The position numbers and the translations under genes are program-made. This document shows positions 38,641 through 49,840 of a stretch of 64,000 bases of DNA, in pieces (position 1 is the first letter of the stretch; each line of letters opens with the position of its first letter). Source of the DNA: Austropuccinia psidii (Eukaryota > Basidiomycota > Pucciniomycetes > Pucciniales > Sphaerophragmiaceae); the NCBI GenBank assembly GCA_023105745.1, contig JALGQZ010000011.1, positions 22,408,975 through 22,472,974 on the forward strand, read 5' to 3'. Below the pieces are notes generated by a model. It ran no database searches. It had not been told where the DNA came from and saw only the letters and a program-made list of their open reading frames with translations.

Positions 38641-39836
38641 ATGTGTGTATACTGTTTGATTAGTCATTTTAGTCAATTTTTGTAAATACACTGAAAAACA
38701 CAAGTGATGAAATTAAAAGTTATATTTGTTTTGATAAAGTTTTGAATGCTATCAGTTTGGGCTGTCACAATGGATGTCACCCTAAACCTTTTGGCACAAA
38801 TGATAATTGCAAAAAAATGAGATGAGCCATTATTAACCCAACTGCTCTAATCAATGTTTGGATTGTATGCAAAAGTTTAATAGAATGAAGATGTGCACAC
38901 CTGCTCATAACATCTGCTCTAAGAAACATTTCAAAGTGTTCAATTATTACTTTTAAGCATTTAATAAGCTCTCAAGGGTGGAATTTATCTGTTGGATGTC
39001 AGTTTTCAGCTGTGATGTTTTGCCATCCATAGTGTTGCTTTGTGATTTCAAAATTTCAATTTTTTTGGGGGGGCACATTTTGATGTGATAAGCATAATTT
39101 GAGCAAATGAGGGCAAGATGAGTGTGATGTGAATATTTGGGGAATATAAGGCACACTCAAGTGCAAATAACTTTTCATGGGATCCCGGCTAACTCCTCTT
39201 GAAGACATTGTTCTTCATCCCTTTCCATTTGGCGCCTATCTCTCATCTGTCCTCTCTTGATTCTGTTGGATCATCATCATAAGTGGGCACAACATTCCTT
39301 GCATATTGTTGTTCATATTTGTCAATAACCCCAGATCATTCCTTGTCATTTGGCTGCCCTTCTTATTCTGTATCACTATGTCTATTTTCTCCTTCATTAT
39401 TCCCACACATCTTCCAATTGTTTTTATTTTTCAAGTTATAAAATCCATCCTAAAATCCAATAATGCTTTTGTACTGTTCTCATTCCATAAAAAACAATCT
39501 TGGAAATGTTTTTGTTGTTCTTGATGTGCCAGTCATCTTTCAACTTGCCTAAGTCTTTGTGGTTCTGGATTGACTCTTTGATTTATTCTTCTTTGTTTCT
39601 TCAGTCAGAATTCATTTTCCACTTCTTGGCAATCAACTTGGACTTGCTTTCCTCATGAGTTTTTTATGTTTTTGCTGGGATGATGGACTTCCACTATCAC
39701 CCAAGTCATCAAGCACACCTTCCATTTTGGTTATTTTCCACCACTTTTGATGGTTCACATTGTTCTAAGAGCAATCAATTAATTTGCTCATAAGCAGATA
39801 ATTCAGAGTCTGGAGTCACCAAAAAATACAATATTC
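38641..39836. other. Region between the Harbinger remnant and SEC16; no intact gene
   Basis: The minus strand of 39160-39790 reads as a polar, K/Q/N-rich peptide in changing frames (for example LGLLTNMNNNMQGMLCP). The minus ORF 38953-39156 is of the same character. It could be a second ORF of a DNA transposon, such as the one beside it, but no domain is visible. The 5' flank and promoter of SEC16 must start somewhere in 39.5-40.05 kb; no clear TATA box stands out. Confidence 0.4.
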
Positions 39837-40061
39837 ATGATAATATTTAATAAAAATAATTCCAAATCAAAAATAATTCAATACACTTTTTTAATAAATT
39901 TCAATAAATTTAAATTTTCAAATTATTTTAGAAATCTTACTCAAAATTCCACCTTAAACCGGGCCAAAATCGATCAATCCTTAAGTGCTCAATCAATTAT
40001 TTTCAATAAAAATTGTAAAAATTTTAAAATTTTATCAAATTTTTTTAAAAAAAAACCATGA
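39837..40061 (+). CDS. Upstream ORF overlapping the SEC16 start (ATGA)
   Basis: A 74-codon ORF starts with ATG at 39837 and ends with TGA at 40059-40061. That stop overlaps the SEC16 start codon as ATGA. It encodes a K/N/F-rich peptide without a recognisable domain. If the transcript includes 39837, it would act as a regulatory upstream ORF allowing reinitiation. If transcription starts further down it is meaningless. In AT-rich DNA an ORF of this length by chance is possible. Confidence 0.3.
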   Translation: MIIFNKNNSKSKIIQYTFLINFNKFKFSNYFRNLTQNSTLNRAKIDQSLSAQSIIFNKNCKNFKILSNFFKKKP

Positions 40062-43000
40062 CCACTTTAATTCCAACATCAGAAATTTCAGAAATTAACG
40101 ATCAAGATCAATCAAATCAACTTAAAGATGATATCGATCTAAATCAAAATCAAAATCAAAATCAGTCAAGCGAAAAAATCATCACATCAAATTCAACCAT
40201 CTCCACATCGTCTACTCCTAATTCAAATCATTCAATCCGTCCAAATTTTCAAAATCATCAAAATCGACCGCCAAGTATTGGTGATGCAAGTCAATTATTC
40301 GGTGGTAGCAATGGTTTAGATGACTTCTTTGATGATTCGTCCATCGAAACTTCATTCTTAGATCATCAATCAATTCAACAACAGCAACAACAACAACAAC
40401 AACAACAACAAAATCCTTTTTATTTTAATAATCTAGATAATAATCTTAATCATTCAAATCATTCGGATAGTCTAAATCTTCATCAAGATCATCCTTCCAA
40501 TCAATTTCTCAATTCAATCAATCAAAACTCTTATGATCAACAACTAAATCCTTATCCTTATCATCCTTCAAATTCAACTTTAGATTTTAACAATCATCAT
40601 CATCATCCTCACTCAAACGATTTCATTTCTAGATCTCTTTCTGCTAATCCAACTCATTCAAGCTCAATCAATTCAAATCTCACTCAAACTCAAAATTCAT
40701 TTCAATCTTTTATTAACAAACCTTTCTCAAATACTTCTCAATCATCCTCAATTGGCTACGATCCACCAACAATCAGAAATAAAAAACTTTTAAACTTGAA
40801 TGCTACTACAAGTTTACCTTCAAGTCCTGCTTTAGGATTTCATCAATCTAATGCCTATCCTTTCAATAATCTTTCTCATCCATCTCTCTCCTTCTCATCA
40901 CCACCTCTTTTGCCTCCACCACCTCCTCCTCCACCAAAACAACGTAGCTCTTCAACTCCTATTGTCGATAAACCTAATCTAAATCTTTCAAATTCATATC
41001 TTAATAATAATCATAATCTTGATTTCTCATCAAATCAAAATCATAATCTAAATCATCAATTCATTCAACCAACCTATCCTAATCATTCAAATTTATCTCA
41101 ATCATTCAATTCAACTAATAATTATAATCCTATCACAAATCAAAACCTCACTCATCAAATCACCAACAACAATCAATTAAATCATTCAAACTTATCCATC
41201 TTTAAACCTACAGATCAACCGTCAATCTCACAACTTGATGACCCTTATGGTCCATCAAATCTTAATACAACATATTCCATCAATTCTCAAATCAATTCAA
41301 ACTCTAATCAACCTCTCCATCATCATCATCATCATCATCCAAATCTTCATCAACCAACTCAAACTTATTATTCACCAATCCCTCCTGATTCATCAACTTT
41401 TGATAATAATTCTCAATCAAACTTTTTTGATACTCTAATCCCCAACCAACCAACTCAGATCTCATCACTCACCAAATCTCTTCACGCTCGATCTTTCACT
41501 CACGATTCTTACCCTAGCAAAAGTAGCCCTTTGAAAACTCAAGTGACTCATATTAATAATCATCAAATCGATAACGTTAATTCAAATCATTCGGTTTTAC
41601 ATTCAACTCATCAGCAAGAATCTTTTGCTGAAAAATCATCTCAAGATTTAATTTATGAGCTTGATTTAGCCACTCAAAAACTCAATTTGAACTCGGAAGA
41701 ACCTAATCATATTAATGAACCTTTATCAGATTCATTACCTACCCTAGATGTTCAAGATCTTACTACAATCCCTCCATCTTTATCGATAACCTCATCATCC
41801 AACTCTGAGAATATTTTAAAAGTTCCCGATCTTCAAATTCAACCTGCTACACCCGAAATCACTCCACTTGATTCATCTGATGTCGCACCAGCTAGTAAAT
41901 TCGATGTCCTGGCCGATTTGTCCTCAAATAATTCAATTCAAACATCAAAAAGTCCTACTATACCTGACATCAATTGCAATTATAATGCTAATAACTTGAA
42001 ACATACTCACAGTCAGGATTTCACTCATCCAACTAATTCTTATCCATCTTCTCAAAATGGACTTTTAGAAAATTCATCAATTGATTATCCTCACTTTGAA
42101 AAATCAAATCAATCATCACAATCTTATAACCCCTATAATCCTTCATCTAATGATCAGCTTAATAATCTCACTAGTTCAAACAATTCTTCAAATCAATCTA
42201 AAGATTTTTCACAACACAATCCTTATGATCCTTATAGTCAATCTTCACTTTACAATCCAATCGATAATCCTTCCAATTATGTCAATAATGGAGAAAGTAC
42301 TTCGTCAACCTATGATCTTCAGTCAGCAAACTCAAAACCTGACCTAATCTTACAATCAAATCATTTTACATCAAATAGTTCAGAAATTCAACCTATTCTT
42401 AGCGAATCAGCTATTCAGTCTAGCATTCTTAACCCTTATGACCCAGCTTTACAAACAAAATCAACATCAATTTTCGCTAATCAATCCCAAGATCCCATGT
42501 TACAACGTCTTCATTCTAAAGTAGCTGTTGCCAGCTTTGGTTTTGGTGGTAAACTTATTACAATCTTTCCTGCTAATTCAACCCTATCTTTTACACCAAC
42601 TTCAACGGGATATGAAAATCCTTATCAACATGGCCCAAGTAACTCATCCAGTTCATTACCCGGTACCACAGTCGTCGTACAACAGCTTTCTAACGTAATT
42701 CCATCAACTGACCTACAAAACTACCCCGGCCCATTGTTTATGGATGGTGGCAGTAAGGCTTCTGTTGGTAAGAAGCGCAAAGAAACTATAATCTGGTTAG
42801 AAAGCAAATTGGATGAAACACAAAAAGAATTGGCTTTTGTACATAGCAACACTGTGGGTCAAGGCGTCATCAGTGTGAATGACAAGGAATCAACAATTGA
42901 TAACTTACAGGATAAGATAACTCTTTTAAATTTACTAAAAGTCTTAATTGAACATGAGGGTAAACTTAGTGGGACGTAAGTGATTTAACATTTCATAATG

Positions 43001-46000
43001 TTTTTTTTTTTTTACCATTGTTCACCAACATCATCTTATCTGATTAACGCAACATTTAAATTAGATCAAAAATCGAGGAAGCCGTACGGGCCATCATGCA
43101 ATCCACTTGTCATCTGAGTTCAGAATCAATGTCTAATGTACCATCAAATTCAATTGGTACTCGTCTTTACGATTCAGAACCTAAAGATATCATTGCAAGT
43201 TATTCTATAAGATCATCTCATTTAGACTCAATTCAATCCTTGTTGGAAAATGGTGATCGAAATCAAGCTATTAGTTTGGCTATCGAACACAAAATGTGGG
43301 CGCATGCATTGGTCATTTCTAATAGTCTTGGTAATGAAGTCTGGCGTGATACCGTAAGGCAGTTTATTCGCTATGAGCTGGGCAATCGTGATGTTACAGG
43401 TTCCGATGGCTCAACTCCCACCTGTCCATCTAATGGTAAAGAGGGTCTAAGGACCTTTTACAGTTTACTTTCAGGCTCCGGGCCAGCAGCAGGTAAGTCC
43501 TCAATTCTTATTGGGTGATGAGTAATCTTGACCAGGTTTTTTCTTATAAAAATTGACAAATTGCTTTCTATAGTCGACGAACTTTTCCCTTTGACTACTC
43601 CCACTGAACTTCCATCTTATCATTCGGATCCTTATGGAATACCAAATCTTCCCCTAACACCCAATGGGCTTTCAAGTATCTCCAGAATCTCATCTCCAAC
43701 ACCTTTGATTAATCCCATTCAGCAAAATCATTCTAAAATTCCTAAAGATGTTTTACAACGATGGCGTTCCACAGTGGCACTTACCATCGCTAATCGAGTC
43801 CCTGGAAGTGTTCCTTTTTTGCTAAGGTTGGGTGATATACTCTTAAATAATAATCGAATCTATGCCGCTCATGCAGTGTACGCATTTTTTTTCTCAAGAC
43901 ATGTATAAATCTTCATCTTGCTAATTATAAACTTTTGAATTTTGCAAACAAAAAGTTATCTATTGTCTAATGGACTTTCACCATTATCATCTATGGACAA
44001 TGGCACACGAATTAGTTTACTTGGCTGTTCTAACTTGAGTAATCTTGATAAACCAAGGTTAGATATAGAGGGTGTAATGTTAACAGAAGTTTTGGAGTTT
44101 GCTATCAGCTTATCACCTGTCGCTAAAAGTCAAGAACAATTTAATGGAATCCCACATTTGCAAGCTTATCGATTGGGGCTTGGGTTGGAGTATGCAGCAT
44201 TTGGTTTGGTTCAAACTGCTAACAAGTTAGTTTTAATCGTTTAGCTAACTTTAGACGCTATCAAGAGTTTTTTTTGTAACTTTTTTTCTTTCAATAGGTA
44301 TTGTGAAGCTTTGGCTGCTACTTTAAAATTATCAACCAAGCCTTGTCCTTTTTATAATAATACTTTGATTGAGCAGATCAAAGCTTTTTCAGGTCGATTA
44401 TCAGCCACGCCCATTGCAGAGAAAGGTGGTAGTACTTCTTGGATCACCAGAAAAATGGCTCGACCGACATTAGATAACGTTTGGCAATCCCTTGAGGGGC
44501 GTGTTCATAAATTTGTAGCAGGTGAAGATGAAGTCAATAATCAAGTCATCTCAAGTTTAGGTCCTCAATCATCTCAAAATAAACCAGTCGGACCGTTTTC
44601 ACACTACAGTTCCATTTCACCCGGATCAACATCAAGAGTTCTTTCTCGAGTTCAATCCTCTACAGACCTTTCTAGCAACAATCAAGTCATAGCTCCTCCA
44701 ACTGGACCGTTTCAGTACGGTACCACTTTGCAGCGACCCTCATCTGGTTCATCTTCAACTCATGAAACAGAATCTCAACAATACTCTAATTTAGGAATCA
44801 CTTCATCACCCACTTATCCAGCCAACTTTGGAGAGTCAACAACAAAGCAACCTTTATTACAGGGGCATTCTCATACTTCATTCGAACCATCATCTAGCAC
44901 ATTTTCGACAACTGTTGAAACAAATAACTTGGCCTCATCTGGTGGTTGGTGGGAAGCCGCTACCAGTTATGGTACTCCTGTTAATACTTTATCTCAACCT
45001 ACGTTTGAATCTGTAGATAGCTCTATGGTTACGGATGACCAAACTGGATTTATCGATCCGATGTCATCTTTTGGAATGACATCCTTTACACCGAGTAATA
45101 TGAAAGCAGAATCATCAACTAATTTTAATCAATCATTCAGTTCCAAACTTACATACGATGATGATGATGATGATGATGAAGATCTAGGGTTTGGAAATAG
45201 CAGTACGAAAAAGCGAGATAAAGATACAGCACATGGTGATAATAGTGCTGAAAACGAAGGGATTGAAAAGCAATCGGATACATCAACAAAAACACCAGTC
45301 TCGCCAGCGGTTGAACAGGATAAAAGTAGGTTCTTTTCTTAAAAAAAAAAAAAAAAAAAAAATTAAGTTTGATGCTAAGACTTCATGATTGAATTTAGCT
45401 GTTAAGCCTACGCCTTCAAGCTCTTGGCTTGGACGATGGTTTCGAAGAGATGCTTCGAGTGGAAGTGGACCTGTCAAAGCAAATTTGGGTCAAGATTTTT
45501 CATTGGTGTATGATCCCGAGACCAAGCGATGGGTAAATAAAAAAGTAGGAACAATTCTAAATGACTTTTTTTGATTTAGAATGGGCAATTCAAGTGATGT
45601 GTTATTATTTTAGGCAGGGCAAAGTCAACCTTTGGGTAATGATAAACCACTACCGCCGCCGCCATCTCGAGCTCAAACAGCTTCTCCCACCAGTGCGATG
45701 CGACCATCATCGTTAGGTCGAAGTGACGGAACTGGTCGGTTGCCACCACCACCGATTAATCAAAGTGCTATGATGGGTTTGTCCAATGGTAGGAGTAGTC
45801 TAGATGGTCAACTGCCAACGTTACCAAAATCATCGTCATTGCTTAGAACAGAGAGTTCTAAAACAGATTTAGGTTTGGCACCACCACCGCCATTATCGTC
45901 TAATTCATTATCTCATCCTACTAACTCATCGATCCCACCGGTATCTACTTCAACCACCCCACCTGCTAATAAAAAATCCACTGCAAAGAAAAGCTTACGA

Positions 46001-46024
46001 TCTAGATATGTTGAAATTAGATGA
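40058..46024 (+). CDS. SEC16: Sec16, COPII coat assembly scaffold at ER exit sites (seven exons, 1834 aa)
   Basis: Sec16 organises ER exit sites and recruits the Sec23/24 and Sec13/31 coats. Exons 40058-42975, 43065-43492, 43574-43877, 43956-44225, 44298-45325, 45399-45544 and 45614-46024 join in frame (5505 nt) across six short GT-AG introns. Residues 1 to about 800 are disordered and N/S/H/Q-rich, with poly-Q (about 107), poly-P (about 285) and poly-H (about 420) runs. The central conserved domain starts at about residue 820 (VASFGFGGKLITIFP) and runs through LLNLLKVLIEHEGKLSGT into the alpha-solenoid of exons 2-5 (AHAVYLLSNGL, ANKYCEALAATLKL). A DDDDDEDLGFGN motif lies in exon 5. The C-terminal region (WLGRWF ... 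VYDPETKRWVNKKAG) is that known to contact Sec23. An in-frame stop at 40046 supports the start. It is the only intact host gene here. Confidence 0.95.
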
Positions 46025-46939
46025 AAAAAGCCTTTCAATCCAAGTTCTTTGTGATGTGATATAAGGATTAATTTCTAAACGGCTCTTACAACAAAAACAA
46101 TATTGAAAAATTTAGATTTCTGTTTATGACTGCTATTTTTTATGACTTTGCATCGGCTTTTCTTTATCAAACAAAATAGAAGTGAAAGTTTGGGAATTCT
46201 TAAAAAACTGGAGAAAAACATTTTATGTTTTTCCCTTGTTTGTAAATATTGCTTTTTTGTTTATTTATTTGCTTATGTCATATGCTCGAAAAAAACAGAG
46301 AAAAGCAAAAAAACAAGTCTTTTAGGTTATTAAATACTAGACTGTTTTTTCTGTTTGGTATGCGCATGAACTTGAAATAACACATCATTTCACATACAAA
46401 TGGCTCGAAAATATATTTGCTCTGCTGTTTATTTTTAAGGAGTTTGTTTGGGCAAGAGATTCATTGAAGTGATAATCCCAAGCCTCCGACGAAATTTGAG
46501 GCCAATTTTGATGGATAAAGAAATGTAACATCAAGAAAATCGAGTAGACGAGAATGCCATTGAATAACTACTACCCTATTTTGTCTGCTCATGCTGATAG
46601 GGTTGTTTTGCTGATGCACAGATTTCAAAAATAAATTCCCCGAGATCATGATCAGAGTCACCAGCAGCCATTTGAGTGGGGTGGCTGGCGGGTACATGAT
46701 GGCATGCCAATCATGTCCGCCAGGTTCCAAAAAGTGGGGTGTGGCATGCCGCAGCCCATCCGCAGCCATTAGGGTTCCCAACTTCCCTTTTCGTTTCGAA
46801 AATTTCAACTTTTCATAATTTTTTTCCATCGTTGACTGTTGTCTCCTTTCTACCTACTCCTTTGATTTACTTTTTTCCCTCAATTTCGTCTCCTTTCCTC
46901 TTTTGTGTCAATTCAGTTTTGTCACCTTTCCAATGTCTA
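46025..46939. other. SEC16 3' flank; no supported gene
   Basis: The first few hundred bases are AT-rich and would hold the SEC16 terminator. At 46460-46830 GC content rises, and a 122-codon minus ORF (46461-46829) is open. I recognise no domain and do not call it a gene; it looks like part of a dispersed repeat. It contains a near-palindrome at 46694-46716 centred on GGCATGCC, and GGCATGCC again at 46743. Confidence 0.5.
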
Positions 46940-47965
46940 GCCTCAACAACACCCAATCATCAAATGGATGTAATGCAAAATGTACTCACTGTAATTAAAT
47001 TTTCACTGAGGCTTGGCCACATTGCCTTTTCACTCACATCAAGGATGGTTGCAGAAAAATTGGTTTATGCAATAAAATGGAATACCTCATCTGTGTATTG
47101 AAAGAATCCAGCACAAGTGGATCTGAAGATGTCTCTCAGTCAGCTGCATGCAATAGCAATGTTTCAAATTGACCAGCAATTGTGCTTAACATCCCATCAA
47201 AAAGACCTCACTCACTCTGACTCACCTTCTTCATTTTCATACTTTAAAGCATTTAGTCACCAGAAAACACAAGAGTTGCATGAGATGATTTTGAATTCTC
47301 TCATTGTTTCAAATGTACCATTTTGATTCCTTGACAGCCACTACTTTCAAGATTATCAGAAATCAATGGTGTGATTACCATACAAACTTCCAACCTGACA
47401 TTCTATTTGCAATTCAGTATTACCTCTGCTTCATGCCAAGCATGAGTTACAAGTGGCTTCTGAACTTTCAAAATGTCAAGGCATGACATTATCAATTGAT
47501 TCATGAACCAACATTTCTGGAAATTCTATCTATGCACTTTTACTAATAGAAAGGCAACATATCAAACACTTTGTTGATATACTCCACCTAAATTACAAAC
47601 AACATACCTCAGAAAACATATACCAAGAAGTCAAGGAGTGCCTGGTCGACAAGAAAGTATTGTTTGATAATATCTATTCTGTGGTGACTGATTCTCCATC
47701 TGTCATGATGAAATTTCAAGTAAGTCTCTCCATTTGACATTTTACTATTTCATACTAATTTAATTATTTATATTTGTCAAGACATTACTAACAAATGATC
47801 ACCCAAAAATCAAAAGAGGAAATTGTGTCCTCCATGGATTCAATTTAATCACAAAAAACTTTGTTTCTCATCTAATAATTTCCATCATTATTAAATGTAA
47901 TAAATTTCTTATTAATTATTTCAAAAAACTTTAGATTTTTCATCAGAGAATATTAATAAATAGGT
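46940..47965 (+). pseudogene. hAT-family transposase remnant (BED finger, DUF659-like, catalytic start)
   Basis: In shifting plus-strand frames the order is that of rust hAT transposases. A BED-type zinc finger comes first (CTHC ... HIKDGC, about 46970-47055). A segment with LDSHYFQDYQKSM follows (about 47325-47370), then LSIDSxTNISGNSIY, matching the DGWTN region (about 47485-47530), and VVTDSPSVMMKF, matching the second Asp motif (about 47675-47715). After a GT-AG intron (47720-47781) come NCVLHGFNLITKNF (the CxxH motif) and a short tail. Stops, frameshifts and truncation by the A/T block at about 47970 mean it is dead. Confidence 0.72.
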
Positions 47966-47984
47966 AATAGAAAATCAAACAAAT

Positions 47985-48224
47985 CATTTCCTTTAAAATT
48001 TATTGAAAAAAAAAAAAAACAAAATGATATTTCCTTTTTGAAAAGCTTTATATTGATATTAAATTCAAATAAAGAGGGGGGGAAGGGGGAGTACTTTAAA
48101 AAAAAAAAAAATTTTTTTTTTCATCATATAACAATTTAGTTATCTTTAAATCTTTACTAATAATAATAATAAGAAATCTTAATCACTTAAAAAAAAAAAA
48201 AAAAAAAAAAAACTAAATTATACA

Positions 48225-48264
<40 letters not shown>

Positions 48265-48427
48265 TTTTTCTTTTGAAAACTAATAATGAATAATATTATA
48301 AAATTAAAATTTTATAAAATTATAAAGAAGATTTTCAAAAAAAAAAAAAAAAAATTTAAAAAAAAAAAAATTCAATTTTAATTAAATAATTTTAATAATT
48401 ATTTATATTTTTTTTTTAATTTAACAA

Positions 48428-48474
<47 letters not shown>

Positions 48475-48680
48475 CAAATTATAAAAAAAAAAAAAAAAAA
48501 ATAAATTTTGATCAAAAAAAAAAAAAAAAAAAAAAATATTTTTTTTTTTTTTTTTTTTTTTAATTTAATTTAATTTAATTTTTATATTTTATTTATATAA
48601 AATAAAATAAAATAAACATAAAAATATAATTTTTTTTTTTTTTTTTTGGTTAAAAAAAAAAATAATCTTTTATTATTTTT

Positions 48681-48714
<34 letters not shown>

Positions 48715-48875
48715 TATTCTTTCTTTCTTTTTTTTTTTTTTAAAAGAATTTAATTAAAAAAAAAAAAAAAAAAAAATTTAAACTTTTAAATTAATTTTTT
48801 AATAATTTATTTATAAAAAATTTTTAAAAAATATCATTAAAAAAAATTAAAAAATAAAATTAAAATTAAAATTAT

Positions 48876-48914
<39 letters not shown>

Positions 48915-48934
48915 TAAAACCTAAAAAAAATCAC

Positions 48935-48985
<51 letters not shown>

Positions 48986-49091
48986 TTTTCAACTTATTGA
49001 GAAAATTTATTTATTTATTTTATTTTTTTTTTTTAAAAAAAAAAAAAAAATTTTTTAAAGAAGAAGATTATTATTATTATTATTATTATTA
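47985..49091. repeat. Second extreme A/T low-complexity block
   Basis: The block is made of runs of A or T up to several tens of bases, a (TA)n tract near 48686-48710, TTTAATT-type short repeats, and a (TTA)n tract that ends at 49090, directly against the end of element F. It mirrors the block at 33.7-37.5 kb on the other side of SEC16. No gene. Confidence 0.88.
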
Positions 49092-49137
49092 GGGTGTTGG
49101 TAAACACACATAAGCCCTTACGTGTTTTTACTAAAAA

Positions 49138-49176
49138 CTTACATGTTTTTACCAATTTATGGTAAAAACACGTAAG
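49138..49176. repeat. Subterminal hairpin at the left end of element F
   Basis: CTTACATGTTTTTACCA and TGGTAAAAACACGTAAG form 17-bp arms with one mismatch around the loop ATTTA. The arms repeat the terminal sequence itself (TTGGTAAA / ACGTAAG). This block is absent from the left end of element B, so copies differ in terminal structure. Confidence 0.75.
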
Positions 49177-49840
49177 TGACCTTAATTTTCAAAAAAAATT
49201 CCTCAGGCTCAGTTTTGAGGGTTTTTTTAATTTTTTTTTGCCATATTTTTCCCGACTTGGCATGTCAATAGGCACAAATTTTTTCAATTTTTTTTTTTTT
49301 TGCCAAATTTCACCAATTTGGCCAATATGCCAAAAATGGCATATTTTTTTCAAAAATTCATTTAAAATCTTCCCACTTATGAATTTCCTTCAATTTTTTT
49401 TTTAAACTTGAAGGGTTCAATTTGAAGAATAAAGCACCAGAATCCCATAATTTTGGGAATTTTTTTGGGTGGGACAAGTGGAGGCACAAAAAGGGTTTTT
49501 TTTTGAATGTTTTTTCCTGTCATTGTAATGTGCCTATTTTTAAAAAGTGAATTTAATAACTTCCCACTTATGAATTTCCTTCATTTTATTTTTAAATTAA
49601 AGGGTTTCATCTGGAAAATAAAGAACCAGAAGCTCATGAATTGGGAAAATTTTTTTGGTGGGACAACAAGTAAAGGCACAATGAGTGTTTTTTTTCAACT
49701 GTTTTTTTTCCTGTGTGTAATATGACTATTTTCAAGTACAAAAGCTCCACATGTTTGATAAAAAAGGAGACTGAGGTGGGATTTAAGCAATAAATATGAC
49801 TGAGGAGGGGGATAACTGGCATAAATTGTATATACAAAAA

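Noticed and set aside
38953..39156. 67-codon minus ORF as the Myb/SANT partner ORF of the Harbinger element
   Set aside because: Position would fit, but no tryptophan-repeat (Myb) pattern is visible and terminal repeats were not found.
46461..46829. 122-codon minus ORF downstream of SEC16
   Set aside because: No domain, no splice context, and composition fits a dispersed repeat fragment; kept only in the description of the interval.
49092..49180. Telomere-like repeats (TTACGTG / GTAAAAACA blocks) at the left end of element F
   Set aside because: They do not form a regular array and are explained as terminal and subterminal inverted repeats shared with element B.
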